Assembly: GCA_020740775.1 (NCBI GenBank)
Contig: JAHEWK010000005.1
Location: forward strand, 3,100,001-3,164,000
Source: Ilyonectria destructans
Lineage: Eukaryota > Ascomycota > Sordariomycetes > Hypocreales > Nectriaceae
DNA: 64,000 nt
Direction of reading: 5' to 3'
Part shown: positions 54,410 to 64,000 of the stretch, one piece after another
Layout of the letters: every line of letters begins with the position of its first letter
Numbering within the stretch: position 1 is the first letter of the stretch
Notes under the pieces: generated by a model
Database searches by the model: none
What the model saw: only the letters and a program-made list of their open reading frames with translations
What the model was told of the DNA's origin: nothing
Position numbers and translations under genes: made by a program

Positions 54410-56714
54410 ATGTCTCCGATACGAAAGAGTCAACGATCAGTATTGTCTTGCACAGAGTGCGCTCGTCGGAAGACACGATGCTCGAAATCAATTCCATGCT
54501 CATCATGTGTCGATCGTGGAAAAGCCCATGATTGTCACCGAGAGACGGTCGCCGTGGTCCGAAAGCGCGATCCGCCCATTGTGTCTACCTCTATAGCGTC
54601 GTCAATCTCTGAAGTCCAGGGCCCTTTGAGCACAAAGAGTCAGTCTAACAATCAATCGTCGCCATCGAGTGCCAGCCAAGCAGTCCCAACGCCGTACAGC
54701 GCCGCTGGAGGTGTCCGAACCGATCATGAGCTTCTGGGTAGGTCCAACAGCCCCGTCATTGTACCGACGAATGAGACTGTCGTGACTCTCGAATTCCTCA
54801 CACATGGCCGCAACAATATTTTGAGCCTGCATAATGCTTCCAACCAGACAGCCGACCCTGTTGACTCTCCGGATGTTGCCGACCTGTTCAGTGAGGGTTC
54901 AACAAACGTAGCAGCTCCTTCATGGGATACCGTTCTCTCTGCGCAGGAAGCTCGTCTCTTGCTTAAATACCACCAGGAAAATATTGCCTGGATGCACAAC
55001 GTTGTGCATATGCCTACTTTCAAGCAAGAATTCGAGTCAAATCTGACACAATCCACATGCGACCAGAGTTGGATTGCCCTGTACTACGCCATTTTATGCG
55101 TGAGTACCATTACACGACCGCCCTTTAACCAGAAATTGACAAAGAGGTAGACTACACTCTATCATGCTCACGAGGATGATTTCGTCAAACTAGGGATTGA
55201 CATTGCTGGTGCGTGCCCACGCCTCTGCGATAGACCTCGGGAACTGACCTCCTGGAGCAGCGAGTGCCAACTCTGCCCGCGCGCTCTACGATAAAAGTGT
55301 AAAGTGTTTGTTTGATGCTAATTTCATGGCCAAACACACTATATACTCTGTTCAGACCATTTGCATCTTGATGCAGGTTGCGCACAACATAGATCAGTCG
55401 GACTTTACCTGCGTCTTAATTGCCACCGGCATCCGAATTTCCCAATGCCTGAACATGCATCGCCTCGGTCCAGATCGACCAGGCAGCTATTACCACGGGC
55501 AACCAAATCGATCTGTTGTCCGGATTCTCATAGAAAGGGAAGTTAAAAAGCGAGTGTGGTGGTTTCTTGTCCGGCAAGATTGGCTTCAAATTCCGTTTCA
55601 AAACACATATCTCGTTCATGCAACGCAGTTCAACACACCGCAACCACACAATTGCCACGACGAACCAGAATTGATGATTCGGGACTGCATGGTTGTAGCG
55701 CAACCAACTGAAGTATACACACAGAATAGCTACTCACAGAACACGTCCAATGGTGTGTGTCCGATCGTTGCTACGTGTCCCAAATGCTAACATCTTCCAG
55801 TTGCCGTAGTAATATGGCAACAACAAGATCGTATGTGCAGTGTGGGACACCCTGGAAACATGTCAGATGGTCTTCAGAAGATATACGACCAGGTTTTATG
55901 GGCGGACAAGGAGTTGAATAAGATATACGCCGACATGCCCTCGTTTCTGAAAGTTGCACCGCAAGAGCCTGCCTCAAAATCCGGCTGTCCACCTTATATC
56001 GGGCTTTTGGCGTCTGCCACACTCCTTTCTATGGCACACAAGGTGGGTCGAATAATATGTCAAGCGGGACAACAACTAATTAATACTTAGATCTTGACGG
56101 TTCACCGCCACTTTCAGCTTCAGAGTTTCCGGGACAGGAGTTATGCGTACACTCAGGTATGGGACCCTGGAACATCAGCATGATAGAAAGCTCATGTGTC
56201 ACTTGGGTAGCTTTCTTGCCTCGCCATTGCCGAACGATGTATTCTTGACATGGAAAAATGGCCAGAAGGTTCTATGACACATGTGGTTAAGAACATGTGG
56301 ACATTGTCTACACATCTCGTCACCTGCTGCATTATTCTCGCATTCGCATCTCTTTTCAGGCATGAAAATGAGCTCTTATATGACGCAATCAAAGTTCGCC
56401 GCTTAGCAGAACTCGGCCGAGACCTAATCCGCCGATTGGAGGGCTCGAGTTCTATCGCTCGGCGAGGCGGAGTGTTGCTCGACCTACTTTTGCAGCTCAA
56501 CGATTCTTCCGATGACACAAAACATGTGCGGCTAGATCTTGGGGATATTGTTCGCCGAGTCTCTCGCGCAGACAATGGTCGAGATGAGGGGCGCTTACCC
56601 GAGGCCGAGCAGTTTGTACTACAACAACTGGGCACGGATATTTGGGATGGTGTCTTTGGTTCTACAGACTTTGACATAATGGATATCTTCAATGACATCG
56701 GGCCTCCAGAATAG
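54410..56714 (+). CDS. Zn2Cys6 transcription factor
   Basis: Start MSPIRKSQRSVLSC. The binuclear cluster reads CTECARRKTRC, then SKSIPCSSC, then VDRGKAHDC, with eight residues before the last Cys, which is allowed. The long serine-rich linker is followed by the fungal-specific domain EARLLLKYHQENIAWMHNVVH, then WIALYYAILC. Introns near 55101-55150 and 55211-55260 join it to YHAHEDDFVKLGIDI, SARALYDKSVKCLFDANFMA and MQVAHNIDQSD. RVWWFLVRQDWLQIPFQNTY is the conserved middle motif. Later exons contain LSMAHK, ILTVHRHFQLQSFRDRSYAYTQ in two parts, and the acidic tail FDIMDIFNDIGPPE. Five or six introns. It is convergent with the regulator at 56939-59500. Targets are unknown. Confidence 0.86.
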
Positions 56715-56938
56715 GCCAGTTTCATCATACGAGATATTTCACGCGAAGAAGTCGATTGATTAAACTGATGCTTAGTAGACCAAAATCAAATACAATTTGA
56801 GTCACCGAAATACATGCATTGCAACGGCGATGTTCGATCACTATAGTCATTTACAGGATATCCCTTTTTTCAGGCTATATCGCTCCGATCTGTGGCCGAA
56901 TTTCAGATTTCGTAATATACACAAGTAACACAACTAGT

Positions 56939-59500
56939 CTATATGCTCGTAATTAACTCTCTGAATTGATCCATCTCACTTTCATCATATTTCAGAGCCG
57001 CTGGTCTCTTGGTCGGCATTTCCATCCACAGAGGTGGCGAGCTAGTACAAACTTCGTTTTTCGACTTCCAACGATCGAGCATGATCCGGGAGAGAAGATA
57101 GTATTCCGGGGCATATTGCATAAACCCCACCCGCTTCCACATATCTTCACAGGATGGGAATCTACGGAGCTCCATTTCAGGTAGGCAGGCACCTTGGTGC
57201 CACAGCGAAATCCATTTGGAAAGTCCAACTTCGGCAGGCGTCGCCTGAGACAAGTCGGCGAGTGTTGCTTGAAAGTGAAAAATAAGATAATGCAGTGCTA
57301 CATATAGTCAGAATTGAAGCAACTAGAGTCATCGGGGATGCTTTAACGTTCACGAATGACACAAACAACATACCGGTAACTATTGTGAACATGTTCAGAA
57401 TGCTCAAGTGTTTTAGACTCTCAAGATCATCACCATCAGTCCGACAGAGTAGCTCCAGAGTCGTTGAAATGTTTAAACTTGGATGATCAGCCCCGTTCGT
57501 TTTGGAGTCATACAGAAGAATGAAGCATTCTTCAGCGGAATTGGCCTCGAAGCACGCATCCGGACAGGTCAAATCGATGTTGAGCTCAGATAGCATCATT
57601 CTTGGTGGTGAGTTATGAAGGACAACAAATGCAGAATCTAAAAGGAAAATAAATGTCCCTGTTCTATCCACGGCATTAGCATCATTACCATGCGGCTTGC
57701 AAAACCACTCACCGTATCAGAGTTTCTAAGAAGATGAACTCGTTCCAATCGAAGTTTGAGACGTCATCTACATAGACATCCTTAAGGGTCACTCGACTAA
57801 AATCGAACCCCCTCGCAATCTAACCACAGGAATTAGCCAATAATGAAAGCGGACAGGAATTCGCACTTACAATTATTAGCGTGGTGTAACGGTGGCGTCG
57901 GATTCGCTGTTTGCTTTCCTTAGAACCTTCCCAGTTCTGTACAAGGCAAACGAGGTATGCAGCTTGGATAGCCTCCAATCTGTTGCGAACTTCCTTCCGA
58001 CCATGCATGAACTCAGCTAGCACGATCGACTCGTCTTGGAGGATCTCGTCGTTGAATACCACCTCCTCCATGCAGTTGAACCACACATTTGCATGGATAC
58101 GATCGCTGGCATCGGGAGACGAGCAGGCGCCGATTAGGGCCATGGAAGCCACCAAAGTTGGCGAGCTATGTTCGGCGACGAAGCTAGGTTTGTGGAACAT
58201 CGGGCAATTGCGATACCAACAACCCCAGAACAACAGCAGGAATTTTTCCAGGTTCGCAGGTGAGAAAAAGTTGTAACAAATATTCTCCATGGCAGGCGAC
58301 CAATCTATCATATTCTTGGATCCTCTCGGCTTCGATATGGTGATGTCTTTGATCCTCTGGACAATTTCGTTTGTTAGACGGAACAAGCCCTCGTGAGTTT
58401 TTGAAACCCATTGGCAGTGGAAACTGTATGGTTGCAGGGCGACAGCCGATATCCAGTCAGTCTCAGCATCCCCAGTTCCAACACCAAGTGCAGTCAAATT
58501 TGCGAAAGAGTAAGAGGAGCGGTCCAGATGTCGTTGGATAAGTTGTTGTCTTTCAGAGCGGGTTCCACACTCAAAACTGGTCGCAAGGCCGTTAGGTAGA
58601 GTGAATCTGCTCAGAAATGGAAATCCCCAGCCGGAAGTAAAGGTAATCATGGATATTGCAGCATGACGTGGTCGGATTGACCCCAAAGTTCCCCCTTCGT
58701 GGTAAAGGGGCCTAGTAATACGACGGTCCAGGATGGGGCCTGTGGGCAACGGATCCTGCGTTGAGATTTGAAGCACCTCGGCTGAATCCCATATTGCTTG
58801 TCGGTCATCAACCAGGAACTTATCAATCTCGTCTGTAGGGTTGGTTTCGTTGAAGTAGCTCTCTATTGAACCTTGCAACGCCTCCATACCAACGTTCGGG
58901 ATAGGATCCTCGACGAATGCAGTTTGAAGTGGCAGAGTAGCCACCGAACTCGGATTCGATTTTCTGTCGGCTACCCTGTTGTACGAGCACTCTTCATTCC
59001 TCGTCAGGCATGTTTGGCAAGGCTTTTGTAGATTGCAAGCTCTCTTCAGCCGTACACAACGATCGCACGACTTGCGTTTCTTGCCTCTGACGTGCTGAAA
59101 GAGGGTCGGGATGTCAACATTGGCGTCTATCCGCGGTCTGCACGACATCCAGTGGCGCTTCAGAACATCCCTTGTAGGGGTTAGCGGTCTGTTGCATGGT
59201 AGATTATCGATGGGAATTGACGAACCTCCGGTTGAAGGACTGCTCGCAGAAGGTGCAGTGAAAGGACCGATCTGAACTGTCTACGAGTTGTCAGCCATGG
59301 TCTCACATTACCAAGACCTAGAAGAGAATAACAGGATAGGGCAAGCTAGGGAGAATGGCATGTGACAAAAACAAAGCAAGGGACTAGATATGCTACATAC
59401 GCGAGAGTAAATGGCGCTGCAGATGCTCCCGGCGATTGAAAGAAGCGGGACAGGTGGAGCACCCAAAAGCGGACGTCGATGGAATGGAGGACGACGCCAT
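56939..59500 (-). CDS. C2H2 + Zn2Cys6 dual zinc-finger transcription factor
   Basis: Start MASSSIPSTSAFGC at 59500. Splicing the intron from about 59396 gives a first C2H2 finger, CSTCPASFNRREHLQRHLLSH. The second is CTFCEQSFNRRDVLKRHWMSC, a C2HC variant created by an intron at 59171-59225. A Zn2Cys6 cluster follows: CDRCVRLKRAC, then NLQKPCQTC, then LTRNEEC. The C-terminal half belongs to the fungal-specific domain (FLLLFWGCWYRNCPMFHKPS, then ARGFDFSRVTLKDVYVDD, FLLDSAFVVLHNSPPRMML and TALHYLIFHFQATLADLS), ending ESEMDQFRELITSI. About six introns. Such C2H2-C6 combinations are known in Pezizomycotina as regulators of metabolic clusters. An AACGGAA repeat lies upstream of its start. Confidence 0.86.
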
Positions 59501-60456
59501 TGGATAGTCAGAGAAGCCGTAGTCGTGTTGATATTGGAGAATGCAACCTGTCTTACGATATTGGAACCAGGTCGAAGTCAAAGGTGGGAAAAATTCCGGC
59601 ACTGCAAGGAGGAAAATCGGGGTACTCGACATGGGCCTGGAATAAATATGGGCGAGCATGACGCGCTTCACCAAAAAGGGGCTGGCATGGATTAACCTTC
59701 CCCGCAAACTCCCCCACAAACCGTAGCCAATCAAGAACCCTCGGTAAACACTCGAAGTCTCGAGATTTGTATGTGTACCTCATCTTATAAATCGTACAAT
59801 GGGGTTCTCATCAGCTGGCTCTCTGTGGTCAAGTAACCGTCTAGGGGTCCTCTTCTCGGCCATTGTAGGGCCTTTGCCGGATTACACACAGCCTTTGTAA
59901 GATTTAAGCCGAGCAACGCCAGCTACAGCATTATCCACCCTCAGCTTATAAAGTAGTAATCCCATCGATATACTAAAGCCCTAATGACATGGGTATCATC
60001 GGAGGAAGCCACATGTGGCATTGGAATGACGGAATTTATAACGGAACTTGTAGCGGAACTTGGAATGGAAATTGTAACGGAATTTCCGCCATAGGACATG
60101 ATTGGAACGATGTCGGTTGTCACCAATAAAGCCGATCAATCAGTTCACTGCGGATTGTGGTGATATTATATATCCAAGATCAACATCAACCGCTCGATAA
60201 CCTTGTCACAATTAAGATCCATGAATGGGACAGGATTAAAGCCAGCGTAAATGAGCCCTTCTTGCTGTATATAAAGTTGACCGAACATGCGACCCTCGGT
60301 AAACCGTGCCTCCTGCCGCCCTCCAGGTTCCCATTTCCCCGCAGCGGACTTCCCCACGGCGGGAATTCCCCCACAGCGATTCCAGTTCTAGCATAGCCGG
60401 AGGAACTTTACTCAATTGAGATACAGGCTTTACTGTCTGCTGCTTCCACTAAGAGT
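59501..60456. promoter_or_regulatory. Promoter of the dual-finger regulator and 3' flank of the P450
   Basis: About 950 bp without recognised exons. It contains a 12-bp tandem repeat with a CGGAA core (60022-60087). C-rich words (CTTCCCCACGGCGG, TTCCCCGCAGCGG) lie at 60340-60380. Confidence 0.4.
60022..60087. repeat. 12-bp tandem repeat TAACGGAACTTG, about five copies
   Basis: Units read GACGGAATTTA, TAACGGAACTTG, TAGCGGAACTTG, GAATGGAAATTG and TAACGGAATTTC. Four of the five keep a CGGAA core, the half-site type of zinc-cluster regulators. The array lies about 520-590 bp upstream of the dual-finger regulator. Confidence 0.7.
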
Positions 60457-62351
60457 TCAATTGGTGGTGTGCCTTGATCTCAATCTAACGTTGACATTGC
60501 TTGGTTTGTTGAACCAAAAGTTATGAGTCTCCCATTCTTCGACTGTAAGCTCGAGGTCAAAGGAGCGAAGAAGTTGGGGGACCAGCTTGTGTATTTCACA
60601 CAATGAGATCTAGAGAGTCAACATCTCAACTTTATACGCTGCAGGGAAATAACTCACATTCTTTCCAATGCATGTCCTTGAACCGCCACCGAACTGCATC
60701 GACCTTGTCAGAATCCATAACGAACAATAAGTGATAGTTACTTACCTGAAACATGTATCGATCCATGTTCACTGCATCGTCACGGAACCATCGGTCTGGA
60801 TTGAACAAGTCCGCGTCATGACCGAAAATGTTCTTGTCGAGATGAACAACGGCGGCATTAACGCCTACCCTGGTCCCTTCCGCAAACCACTGCCCTGAGA
60901 TGCTGCACCCGCCTTGGGGAACATTCCGTGGCAGGGTCAATCCAACGCTTGGGTGCACCCTCATCCCTTCCTTGCAGCACGCAACCAAATACGGTAGCTG
61001 CATTGCCTCGCTGTATCGCACATGTCGGGAGCTGAGCTGACCAGACTTGGTTGCCTCATCAATCTCCTCTCTCAGCTTGCGATACGCTGCAGGATTCTTC
61101 ATAAGGTGATATAGGATGGACGAGATGGCGGCGGCTGTGGTATCTGACCCAGCGAACCTGCGTCGAGTTAGAACACAGTCATGTATGAGACCAAAATGAT
61201 AAAACCCACAGGGCACCCCAAACTTCGACCTGCACCTCGGTCATTCCAAAATCCACCTTTTCGCCCTTTTCGCGAACAATGTCGAACAGGCTTGAGAGAA
61301 TATCCTTCTTCTCGGAGACATCTCCGTTCTCGATGAGGCTCTTTCTCTCAGCAACACTTGATTCAGCAGCGGCTTCAATCTGCTTTAAGCTCCCCATCGC
61401 CTTGTAAACGCCCGGCATTGACACAGTGCCGAAGAGGAACAGAGGACGAATGTAAGTTGGCAAGACGCAAGCTATCGTTAGTATGGGGATGAGTAAGTCA
61501 AGAGACCGAATATAACCACGGTAGTCGCTCTTGTCTTTCATGAACCCGAACATGCGGCTGAAGAAGAGCTGGCCGACCACATCGAATGCGTACCTGCGTG
61601 TCACGGTCAGCTGTGTGTTAGTGACTTCCACTAGTGTAACCTTCTCACATCTGTGCCCATTTAGACATGTCGATGATTTCTCCCGTATTGGAAAACTCTG
61701 TCATCCGCGCCATGAACATGTCGTTGCATGAATCGATGCCTTCTTCCGCTCGGACAATGTTCGACATGGAGTATAGGTTATTGACAATCTTGCGACGGCT
61801 CGCGTGTACTCGTTCGTCCAAAGAGGTGAATGCATCCGGGTACCTGGCTGCAAACATGTTAGTGGTTGGCTTTGTGACATGCAGGTAGCTGGTTACCAAA
61901 TGTTGCTCGAAATGGGGGATAGAAGTCGGTCTGCGGACCAGTTAGCACGCCATATAAACTTCTAAACATGTGGGATGCTACCTTGGTGAAGCCTGAATTA
62001 ATCGAGTATATTGTTTTGATAGCTTGTGGATCTGCAATGGCAACTTCGTTGGGAGCGATTCGAATAACGGGACCTGGAAATGTTAGATGGCTCTCTAAGA
62101 AAAGGCGGCAATATCAGCTTACCAAATTTTGCATGTAAATCTTGCTGTGTCTTCTCAGCCTTAGCTCGTATAACCTGCATCATAATCCATGATCGAGAGA
62201 TGGAGGCCAGAAAGGGCCCTGGGTACTTGGCAAGTGGGTGAAAGCATCTTGCGTAGATGATCCATACGACCCAGTATCCCACGAAACCCACTATGCATAT
62301 CAGCCCCCACGAAGAAGGCAGGGAAAAAGATGGAAGAGAGTTGGATATCAT
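60457..62351 (-). CDS. Cytochrome P450, pisatin demethylase/benzoate hydroxylase-like
   Basis: P450 of about 500 residues in at least seven exons. The start is MISNSLPSFSLPSSWGLICI with an N-terminal anchor, then HPLAKYPGPFLASIS, the motif of the CYP53/CYP57 side of fungal P450s. Exons follow with VIRIAPNEVAIADPQAIK, ARYPDAFTSLDERVHASRRK, YAFDVVGQLFFSRMFGFM and the I-helix FAGSDTTAAAIS. Then come the K-helix KEGMRVHP, PDRWFRDDAVNMDRYMF, and, after an intron, the haem loop FGGGSRTCIGKN. The last exon is ISLCEIHKLVPQLLRSF, ending RLRSRHTTN. Relatives demethylate pisatin or hydroxylate benzoates; the actual substrate is unknown. It is on the same strand as the aldehyde dehydrogenase upstream. 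Confidence 0.9.
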
Positions 62352-63489
62352 TATGGAACAATTTCAAGGGTACCGCGAGCGAGTTCTTTGGCAAATGTTT
62401 ACTCCGAAGCGTGCAACTTGTGGCTGATTTGATTCTGCACCCTTCGTACGGAAGCATTCTCTTATAGCCCAAAGCCAAGACACATTTCAACTCCCATAAA
62501 TATGCATGCTCAGGCAATGCGTATGCATGGCTGCTCGGTGATACAATGGGCTTCCATCAGTCCGTCGTGTCTTGTCAACTGTTGGACTAGACAACATGCG
62601 GCTAGATCCGCAGTGGCTATGTCCGTCATCTACTCCTCCAAGTGGGTTAACTCCGTCATTCTGATCACCACGATATATCGAGCAGCGGAATTCTCAGGTT
62701 CAGGCGTGGATTGAACCACATAGGTCCAGGGTACTCTGACTATGTACATAGTACTTCCCATGAGACATCCGAATGCTGCTTTAGCTGTGGAGATTTCCCC
62801 ACAGCTAGTTAGGCCAGGGTTCCCCGCGTGCTAGTTCAAGGGTACCACCGGGCGAATTCCGAGGCACACAATTGAGTTCAACTACCAGCTAGATCCTGGC
62901 CAGAGCCAAATCGCGGCAGTTGAACACGGCAACTGGAGCTCAGCTATAACGCTAGTGGCTTAACGCACATGCAGATAATATCAAGCAAGGCACCCAATCA
63001 TACGCAGGTGATTAGATTAAGGAGTTGCATGAGGAAGCAGTGCACTCAATGCATCACTATTCTTCTCTCTCGGGAAGTGATTAACCATCTCCTAGGCAGT
63101 GCTATTGCTGGTGGGGCGTTGTGGACAAGTCGGGTATAAGCCGGTATGCAGCTCAGCTAGCAGATACTTTATCTGTTGCTGAGCTGACATAGAAAATTCG
63201 GTATCTCTTAACCATCTGCAAATCCGACGCTGCCCCACCAGCAATAGCACTGCCTAGGAGATAAGATCAGGATCATAGGCTCTTGATTGTGGCACATTGT
63301 ACATAGTATTCCCGCGTTCCCGCATCATCTGAGCCGTTTTTTGTGGCTGGCATCCCATCCCCGTGTGATACTGTGCCACTGCGCATATACGAGACACCCT
63401 GAGCTATATTTCATATCAGTGAGAAGCAAAATGCATGAGCTATATTTTTCGCTACTTGTAGTGTCTGAAATGGTATCCGGTGATAGTAG
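62352..63489. other. Intergenic region with a nested inverted-repeat element
   Basis: About 1.1 kb between the P450 start and the aldehyde dehydrogenase end. It contains a 176-bp foldback element (63087-63262). No coding exon was recognised. Confidence 0.5.
63087..63262. mobile_element. MITE-like foldback element with perfect 31-bp terminal inverted repeats
   Basis: The left arm 63087-63117 (starting ATCTCCTAGGCAGTGCTATT) is the exact reverse complement of the right arm 63232-63262 (ending CAGTGCTAT-reverse, GCCTAGGAGAT). Inside lies a second imperfect inverted repeat: CAGCTCAGCTAGCAGATA (about 63149-63166) against TATCTGTTGCTGAGCTG (about 63170-63186). No ORF and no clear target-site duplication were seen. 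It could also be a simple hairpin-forming repeat. Confidence 0.65.
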
Positions 63490-64000
63490 CTACTTGTAGA
63501 TCTGGAGAGTCTGCGTATTGGAATACGACAACAAGCCCTGTTTGCCCCATTCACCACCGACACCACTTTGCTTCCACCCTGAAAAGTAACCATATGGGTG
63601 CGGGATTTCAAAGCTGTTGATCCATACCGAGCCGACCTCAAGCTTGCGTGCAATTCGTTCGGCGGTGGCTGCGTCTCGCGCCCACACACAAGATCCCAAC
63701 CCGCTCTCAGTATCATTCACCCGCGTGATTACCTCGTCCTCAGAGCTCCACTCCATCAGAGGAATAATGGGTCCAAATTGCTCCATCTTGATGATCTTTG
63801 AATCGTCTGGTGGGCGGTCCACAACGCATGGGCGTATGAAGAGACCAGGCTGTGCATCCGAATCCCCACCAGAGACGAAGGTGTGACCGTTGGACTTGCT
63901 GTCTGCAATCAGATCCTTAACAACATCGTACTGCATCTGGTTCTGGATAGGGCTAAATAATGTTGGTTGATTGCCGGAGATGTCGATTTCGGTAGTGTTC
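63490..64000 (-). CDS. Aldehyde dehydrogenase, C-terminal part (5' end outside window)
   Basis: NAD(P)-dependent aldehyde dehydrogenase reading in from the right edge. The open frame starts NTTEIDISGNQPTLFSPIQ and continues NQMQYDVVKDLIADSKSNGH. PGLFIRPCVVDRPPDDSKI, then MEQFGPIIPLMEW carries the conserved E-x-FGP motif. VNDTESGLGSCVWARD, EVGSVWINSFEIPHPYGYFS, GWKQSGVGGEWGKQGLLSYS and the end NTQTLQIYK follow. The E-F-GP, GSVWIN and K-SG-G-E blocks are standard for the family. The catalytic Cys and Glu lie beyond the window. It would oxidise an aldehyde to an acid and may work with the region-C SDRs and P450s. Confidence 0.9.
   Translation of the reverse strand, partial: NTTEIDISGNQPTLFSPIQNQMQYDVVKDLIADSKSNGHTFVSGGDSDAQPGLFIRPCVVDRPPDDSKIIKMEQFGPIIPLMEWSSEDEVITRVNDTESGLGSCVWARDAATAERIARKLEVGSVWINSFEIPHPYGYFSGWKQSGVGGEWGKQGLLSYSNTQTLQIYK

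Noticed and set aside
59393..59734. C2H2 finger region as a separate small gene
   Set aside because: Splicing joins it through the second finger to the Zn2Cys6 exon and rebuilds the finger's last His, so it is the N-terminus of one regulator.
62743..63316. Two TGTACATAGTA-type words flanking the foldback element as a possible long target duplication
   Set aside because: Identity covers only about 11 bp plus TTCCC, and neither copy abuts the element ends.
1..64000. tRNA, rRNA, CRISPR array, viral genes, telomere repeats
   Set aside because: None was recognised on either strand by eye. A tRNAscan or covariance-model run would be needed to exclude small RNA genes.

Overview
The window is nuclear DNA of a filamentous ascomycete (Pezizomycotina), probably Aspergillus/Penicillium-like (Eurotiales). 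The evidence is genes with many 45-70 nt GT-AG introns, Zn2Cys6 regulators, several P450 families, a GH3 beta-glucosidase and a fructosyl-amino-acid oxidase. The genus is inferred from gene content only. No tRNA, rRNA, CRISPR array, viral gene or intact transposon was found. No polyketide synthase, non-ribosomal peptide synthetase or terpene synthase backbone gene is present.

Region A (1-23.5 kb) is a dense set of oxidative and catabolic enzymes. It holds the 3' end of a P450, a phenol-hydroxylase-like FAD monooxygenase, a short-chain dehydrogenase (SDR), a second P450 of the same type, and a salicylate-hydroxylase-like FAD monooxygenase. It continues with a Zn2Cys6 regulator, a fumarylacetoacetate-hydrolase (FAH) family enzyme, a multi-pass membrane protein resembling AveC-type spirocyclases, a DUF3237 protein, acetoacetyl-CoA synthetase and an amino-acid permease. 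Four ring-oxygenase candidates plus FAH plus acetoacetyl-CoA synthetase suggest breakdown of an aromatic compound through a fumaryl intermediate to acetoacetate. The expected ring-cleavage dioxygenase is not visible and may lie to the left.

Region B (24-39.4 kb) looks like general nitrogen and carbon scavenging. It holds a secreted GH3 beta-glucosidase, a decayed Dal5-type MFS transporter (two frameshifts and an in-frame stop), an amadoriase, an NmrA-like reductase, a Zn2Cys6/Fungal_trans_2 regulator and an amidase. The promoter between the dead transporter and the amadoriase carries a roughly 100-bp tandem repeat.

Region C (40-64 kb) is a second oxidative set. It holds an EthD protein, a CYP68/ent-kaurene-oxidase-like P450, two SDRs, a VOC (glyoxalase-fold) protein, a Zn2Cys6 regulator, a large uncharacterised membrane protein and an enol-lactonase-like alpha/beta hydrolase. 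Two more regulators follow, one combining two C2H2-type fingers with a Zn2Cys6 cluster, then a pisatin-demethylase-like P450 and the 3' end of an aldehyde dehydrogenase. Four intergenic regions between 40.8 and 48.2 kb share a strict CCGYGG-N3-CCGYGG element, including four half-sites at 9-bp spacing before the 48-kb regulator. This suggests one regulon centred on that regulator.

All gene models were assembled by eye from reading frames and splice sites. Exon borders are predictions. Product names rest on remembered family motifs, not on database searches.
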